From NCBI GenBank assembly GCA_008508345.1, contig QNGE01000102.1, forward strand, positions 157,849-221,848: a stretch of 64,000 nucleotides of DNA, read 5' to 3'. Below, in pieces: positions 58,426 to 64,000 of the stretch (positions are counted from its first letter, which is position 1; every line of letters starts with the position of its first letter). Below the pieces are notes generated by a model. It did not search any database. It was not told the DNA's origin and worked only from the letters and a program-made list of their open reading frames with translations. Both the position numbers and the translations under genes were made by a program. The stretch comes from Paragonimus westermani (lineage: Eukaryota > Platyhelminthes > Trematoda > Plagiorchiida > Troglotrematidae).

Positions 58426-61335
58426 TGCACATGGTAATAAGCGCTTTATGGTTTGAAAACACTCCTAACAGCCAGTTCATAAAAAATTTTCGCATAATTA
58501 AGGCAAATGCTACGCACACGTGGTCGAGACAATTGAGTCTAAATAACCGTGCGCACCGCTGATCATTGTCACAGAAAAACCAGCACTTTTGACAAATAAA
58601 CTCGGTCAATCAATCCGATCATAGGTTTCGTTTTCATAGAAGATCATTTCGGCGACAGAATTGTAACCGCCTACTCTGCGGATTGTTGCAAGGAGGACAG
58701 TAAGCTACCAGAGGAGGAAAGATACGGAAACTATAATTTCATAATGAAATAATTTCGCAAACATAAATATTCCAAGTATTCTGTTGTGAAATTACTGTTT
58801 CTAGTTGTATAATTTTCCGATCTCTTGACCCCTTTAGAAAGTTGTGTTGAACAGGGCATGGGACTAATATTATCACGCGGTTTGAAGCGTCTCAGTTTCT
58901 TAAGACTCCACACTAAAACAAAACTGTGTGTAACAACGATAACTGGCCAACCGTATCACTTTTCCTTATCCTATTAGACTCACATTGTCAGCTGGTTGGA
59001 ACTTACGATTTGTCTGTTTCAACGGTCAACTAGCCTCCAAATACTGTGCGACATCATGAAGTCATTTAAGCTTTCAATGAAAAACCTCATTTACTTTTGT
59101 TTTAAGCAGACCGTATCGAATTGACATGAACAATTTGTAGTACAGTAAATGAATTAGTCAAATTGCGACTGATCACCGTAGCTTGTTGGTTCTTCAACTA
59201 ATGGTATGAATTCATTGGATTCCGATGGAAATATCGGAATTCGTTTCACAACACAAGTTTTGTCGGTATTGTAGAACCTACCCCGTGGTTATTTAGGTGG
59301 TCACCTGGGTACCACTAGAAAGTAACATCCTGAGGTCAGGTAAAACCGATAACGACCGCAACACAGTTGGGTTCTCCTATATTGGGAACTACAGAGTTAC
59401 CACCAAATACGTAAGAGTACATATATATAGAGAGAGAGAGAGAGTGAGAGAGAGAGAGACAGTCAATATGAACCGCCACATAGGCTAAGTGCATTGAATG
59501 TGATCATTCTTGAGAGAAGCTGCTGGATGAGTAAGGTTATCAAAATCGGACAGCACAGGTGCTAACACGAGTGGGAGGATTGACATTCGAGAAATGAGGG
59601 GATGCTTTACACAACGTTGCGATGTTAGTGACAGAATTCTCGAATGTACGAAACCCAACTGACCGTACCAAAATCTTTGTGGGCTCAACAGTTTCGATAC
59701 TTTTTATCTAAACTGATCAGCCACATTTAAGTGGCTGAGAAATAACCACATCGAATGGGCATTCGAGATGTGAACTTGACTAATGTGTCACCGTGGGTAA
59801 TGAGGACGAGCGATCCCGCTATACTACTCACGCCACCACTAGTTAGTATTGAGGCCGGGCATGGATTTTTACAGTGAAGTATTCGACAGAGAACTACATG
59901 AAGCAGTGAAATGTGGCGTGACATGAAGTGGCTCTTGGTACGTAGAGGAACTGAGTGTTGGCATCCGTGGAAACCGTGACGTTCTGACACCAGTGTCGTA
60001 AGCAGATGAATGTTTTTTGTTTGTAATCATGTTGGAGAACACAACCAATGTGTTGGTTTTCTGAATAAACAATCCTTACACCATCCGCGTTCGTGGCTCG
60101 CAACACTTAGCACAATTTACCGCCCATGTCGACTGTCGTTTTCTATTGACTACCATTCCCGCTCATATTCGTGCGCAGTCAAACTCAGCTGCGTGTGGTC
60201 AGTGCACGCACGGTATACGAAGAAGAGGCTTATCAAATTCAATAGTGGAACTACAAGGGTGTGGGCAAAAAACAAGTGTTAAAATGTACTCAGCTGATAC
60301 TCGAAACAGGGTCTCAGGTACCGGTAACGTCACATTGCTGTCAACCAATTTAGGCTGATCAGCTGGAAATGAGTAACAGTAACTACGATGTCAAATCCTG
60401 GTAGATTTTGAACAGGAGAGCTAAATGGTCAGTCAGTACACTGCACAACTTGGCTATTATTCTTTACTGTTGAAGAAAAATGAAGTGAGAATCATCTGAT
60501 TAAAACTGACCAGTTTGCCAGAATGTTCTATTTAATGCGTTCCATATGAACAATCAGCACTCCTTCACTCAGGTCCTACTGGTAGAGCTGAAAGTGAGCC
60601 GGCTTGCATTGTTCAGCAGGACCGATGGGTTATTCCTCGCAGGTCTTATAACCCTCTATCGTTAGAATGTTGGAAACTGTACTTTGCGGAGAAGAATATT
60701 ATGAGCATCCACTGAGTAAGCGCCCAAAGTAATTCGAAAAAGAATCACTTCAGACATGTGTTGCTTAAGTGTATTTGTTAAGCGATCTCACCCCGAATGA
60801 CATATCTTGAATATAACCAGCGTATGTTGCATATAAGCCATAGTACATACGTGGTAGCAACTAAGCCGATCCCTGAAAGACCAGCGTCCGAGCGCATGGA
60901 CCAGAAGGCTGCCAGGTATTCTAGCCAGCGCAGTGCTCCTCAAATAAAGCACACGCAATGACAGTACGGTAGAGTGCTATGCCAATTGTAAGCCCACAAG
61001 AGAAAAGTGTTCTGAAAGGGTTTTGCCGGCTAAATATTGCTTGGTAGTTCGCCGAGGTCAGTACTGTTTTTGCATCCGATTTTGATAACCTTACCCAGTG
61101 AAAAACATTTTTCTTCGGAAGAATTCGGATCTGCGACATCTTCAGTGGGTTTCAGTAAACTGAACCACAAGAACCACAATACCTGGAACGAATTTAAACC
61201 ACCGAGGCATGTGTACTCCAGCAATCGGATCAAAGTCAAAATTCAAGTATCAGCTAGTTACACGTTAACTCTGATTTTATTTTTGGACCCTTCTCACTCA
61301 ACCTTCGAGTATCGTGGGTCCAACGTCCGTCAGGC
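58426..61335. other. Unassigned; contains a (TA)(AG)n microsatellite
   Basis: About 2.9 kb of mostly AT-rich DNA. A short minus-strand stretch at 61,098-61,160 is flanked by an acceptor-like TGTGGTTCAG and a donor GTAAGG and could be a 63-base exon, but its phase does not match the candidate at 61.4 kb. Confidence 0.35.
59421..59460. repeat. (TA)n/(AG)n microsatellite
   Basis: A short TA run followed by about 30 bases of AG dinucleotides with one TG interruption. Confidence 0.95.
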
Positions 61336-61352
61336 TTACGTACCACACGTAC

Positions 61353-61602
61353 ACCAACTGCACGTAACTGAGGTTGAATGCTTAAAAATGTCAGCTAGAC
61401 CATAATCGCGCAGCTCCACGTCGGACTGATGTGATCCTGCCCCTTCAAGATTACCAACAAACCGCACCCATCTAGGTATTGTTATCCGTACTTTTATAGA
61501 CCCAGATTTCACTTCATTTTGTAGATAAGTCTCCGTCGTTTGTCTATTTCTAACGACTTCCGACGGCAACCAGTTTTGAATATGAACAGCGAGATGTGAC
61601 AA
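61353..61602 (-). CDS. Candidate exon, unknown product
   Basis: A minus-strand frame of about 80 codons ends at a donor-like GTACGT (phase 1). The peptide is mixed and hydrophilic (W-L-P-S-E-V-V-R-N-R-Q-T-T-E-T-Y, then R-W-V-R-F-V-G-N-L-E-G-A-G) and protein-like. The 5' boundary is unclear and no family is recognised. Confidence 0.25.
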
Positions 61603-62219
61603 AATGTGCTAATTTAGTGGACATGAATGCTAAGCGTCGGTAAAATTCACTCTGCTCCCTGAAGTGCTTGCACTTGTTCATTTGTTTCTACCCTGTAAGT
61701 ACTCAGTGTGCTACACCTTTACCCATGCATTGGTTAGATAACAACTCTGTTCTCAATATAGAGAACAAACTGGCCATACTCACAGAGTTGTGTTGGAGAT
61801 AACGAAATGTACGAGTTGGGCGACAACACAACCTCTGTGGGCAGCATCGGTTGCTTTTCGTGTTCGGTGTGAAGACCGAAAGAACATGGGCAGGGATTAC
61901 AAACGATTTGTATAGCTGAACCAAACAAAGAGGGGTAATGTTGACTCCTATCGCTACTCAGAAATGTCACCCAGTGAACATCCTTCAGCAAAGTCAGGAA
62001 AAGTGAGACATTTGGTAGGGGGCTAACAACGAGTCAACCGAGTAAAAGCCTCAGGCTAACCGTGAAGAAGAATTGCCCCTTATACTAATGCATGGCACGG
62101 TGGGCTGTGCAGCAGTCGTGTACAGCTTCTGCTAGGACCGCAGCAAATGTCTTTTAAACAAAAGTCAAACGAAAAAGCAAATTGTGCACGACGACAATTA
62201 AGTAACACACAAGTTTCCT
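61603..62219. other. Unassigned, no gene recognised
   Basis: Short frames only; no splice-bounded block or repeat was recognised. Confidence 0.4.
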
Positions 62220-62285
62220 TCAAGTTGATCATCACTTACATTTCATCGCAGCCTTCACATTCATCAGCCATCCAAGTTTTTGTTG
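62220..62285 (-). repeat. SINE-like element end, fragment F
   Basis: Only the terminal 60 or so bases of the family are present (TCAAGTTGATCATCACTTAC, then CGCAGCCTTCACATTCA), in minus orientation. The tRNA-like core is absent. Confidence 0.65.
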
Positions 62286-64000
62286 TATGTACTTAGATGC
62301 AAACAACTGAACTTGTCTTCGTAATAAAGTACATCTTCTACTGGTCGACTGCTATTCAGTAACTGATGTGCAGTGCGTGACCAGGAGCTCGTAACGGTCT
62401 ACTGCCGTCCGCCAAAATGGATGGCTCAATCGCAGCCATACACTGACCCCGTATCCGATCCGCCGATGACGTTTGTGGTGTCCATACCACGCAAACCTGC
62501 CAACTCTCAAGACCGCAGGCCGGCATCACGTGCTTCGAAAGCTAGCACGTTATTCGACCATCCCGGTCTACCTTATACGCGCACTCTCCGCTAGGTATTT
62601 CCCAACCCCACTCACTCGAAAGTCAGTGGCCCCTTTTCTGACACCGTGTTTGTTATCAATACCACATACGAAGCACGCTCGCATCCATTGCGCCGACTTC
62701 GTGCTCGTTAACCCGCAAGCCTGTGACACCTAGATATGCGCGTGACAAAGCACAGGCTCGAGAACCAAAAACCTATAGATTCAATGCACTCACAATAGAC
62801 CAACGTTGATGCCGAGAAAAACAACTCACGCAAAATCAGATCAGGCAAGAGCAAGCCTCATACTAGACCAAAAACACAATACACTGGCGCTGTCGATCAC
62901 GGGCATAAATGCCTTTTGTTTGGCTGCTCCCCTTAGACCATGGACATGGATGTACCTGAAAGGACCGATGTCCCAGTCAGCATAGCCCGTGGGATCAAAT
63001 CAGCAATTAAACCTTACCAGCACACCAAGGTAGCTGAAAGGGTCAGTGCTATGGACAGAAACGGTGGAAGAAAACTTCGAAGTTTGGTGTGCCCTCAACT
63101 TTTTAAACGGAAAGGAAGCATGGGCTGATCTGTAAAAATAATCCGGATTGTAATGCCTTATGACTGACTGTGCGGATATATTTATCCACTCATGCGAGAC
63201 TTCGTAAACTGGCTGTTACCTAGTGTACCAATTCCACTAACTACCTGGGTTGTGTATCCAACTGTGTGCGTTTCGCTCACGTTCGGCCCGGACGGTCGAC
63301 TGACCACAAAAGCAAGATGGTTCGCATGCCACGTCAAGAGTTGGAGACCAACATATCGACCGATAGCATATCACAGTTTTTCAGCATTCGTCCATTGCCA
63401 GTGTGTCAGACTACATGACAAACTTCATTGCCACCCAAACCAGTGTACAAGAAAGCTCAAGAGCCTTCTTAATGCAAGTACTGATTAACAATCCTGTCGC
63501 ATCACGAAGTAAGTCTTTCTATTAAATGTAACTGTAGCGGTAGCGTGTGCCCTTATGTATTAGCAAATCACCGTAACCAAAGTGTGAAAGGAACAACTGG
63601 AAGTTTAGCTACTTCTGATCTGAACATTTGGTCCCTTTACAACCTTTCAACTAACACGGGCGTCACTCTCCTCGAACATGTTCAACGCACCAAATCTATG
63701 ATCTGATATAAGATTTTATTGCCCACTCTTCCACGAATGTAGTCCAGATCTTCCATGTTTATCGCTTGCCTTTATCAACCAATCACTTGCGTATTGATAG
63801 CTACGACATTCGTTCAAAAAACGGTCCAGCTGATTAACCGAAGAATACGTCAGGCAAATGCATCATTTCGATTGGGACTGTTAACACAGATGTACGCCGA
63901 AAACTACACATCCGTTTCTACACTTGTATGGTTTTCACGAGATCATCTCTTGTATGGATGATTGCATATACGGTTAAATGAACAGTCGAAAGAGACTCGG
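62286..64000. other. Unassigned; C-rich patch at 62.4-63.5 kb
   Basis: About 62,370-63,480 is richer in C and G than its surroundings, as in the decayed retroelement block at 11.7-14.7 kb, and holds frames of 60-98 codons on the plus strand. I recognise no domain. It may be another old retroelement piece. Confidence 0.35.

Noticed and set aside
1..64000. CRISPR arrays, operons, ribosome binding sites, rRNA genes and intact tRNA genes
   Set aside because: No regularly spaced direct repeats, no tightly packed same-strand frames, and no full cloverleaf or rRNA signature were seen; the window is eukaryotic.

Overview
This window looks like nuclear DNA of a flatworm, most likely a digenean trematode (fluke). 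The basis is AT-rich sequence, no prokaryote-style gene packing, short coding blocks bounded by GT/AG splice signals, and a dense load of decayed retroelements. The retroelements are of the kinds I know from fluke genomes: CR1-clade and RTE-clade LINEs, a Penelope-like element with a GIY-YIG endonuclease, and tRNA-derived SINE-like repeats. I cannot name the species. Family assignments rest on motifs read by eye and on recalled family features, not on searches.

Layout. 0-5 kb: a 371-bp inverted repeat with apparently identical arms around a 1.35-kb spacer, a diverged third piece, and a possible Ty3/gypsy fragment. 5-9.5 kb: weak candidate exons, mostly on the minus strand, plus a tRNA-like sequence. 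11-15 kb: a C-rich block with remains of a reverse transcriptase. 15.8-18.3 kb: a decayed CR1-like LINE on the minus strand, head-to-head with a decayed RTE-clade LINE on the plus strand (19.1-22.0 kb). 22-35 kb: mostly unassigned sequence with one SINE-like copy and one tRNA-like sequence. 34.9-37.3 kb: a cluster of SINE-like elements, a long hairpin, a Penelope-like GIY-YIG fragment and, just 3' of it, a sequence that folds like a hammerhead ribozyme.

37.4-50.5 kb: the only host gene I can support with some confidence. It is a minus-strand gene with an acidic N-terminal exon that ends in a domain resembling the N-terminus of spermatogenesis-associated protein 1 (SPATA1), a possible middle exon, a glutamine-rich exon and a coiled-coil final exon. 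Splice phases agree along this model. Its introns hold further SINE-like and Penelope-like fragments. 51.4-54.1 kb: a second decayed CR1-like LINE (plus strand), followed by a 157-bp near-perfect palindrome whose arms carry a hammerhead-like core. 55-64 kb: mostly unassigned, with a few candidate exons, a tRNA-like sequence, a microsatellite and a SINE-like end.

The most interesting items are the hammerhead-like motifs (36.0 and 54.5 kb), the tRNA-containing element family with inverted termini (at least six copies or fragments), the long perfect inverted repeat at 1-3 kb, and the SPATA1-like gene.
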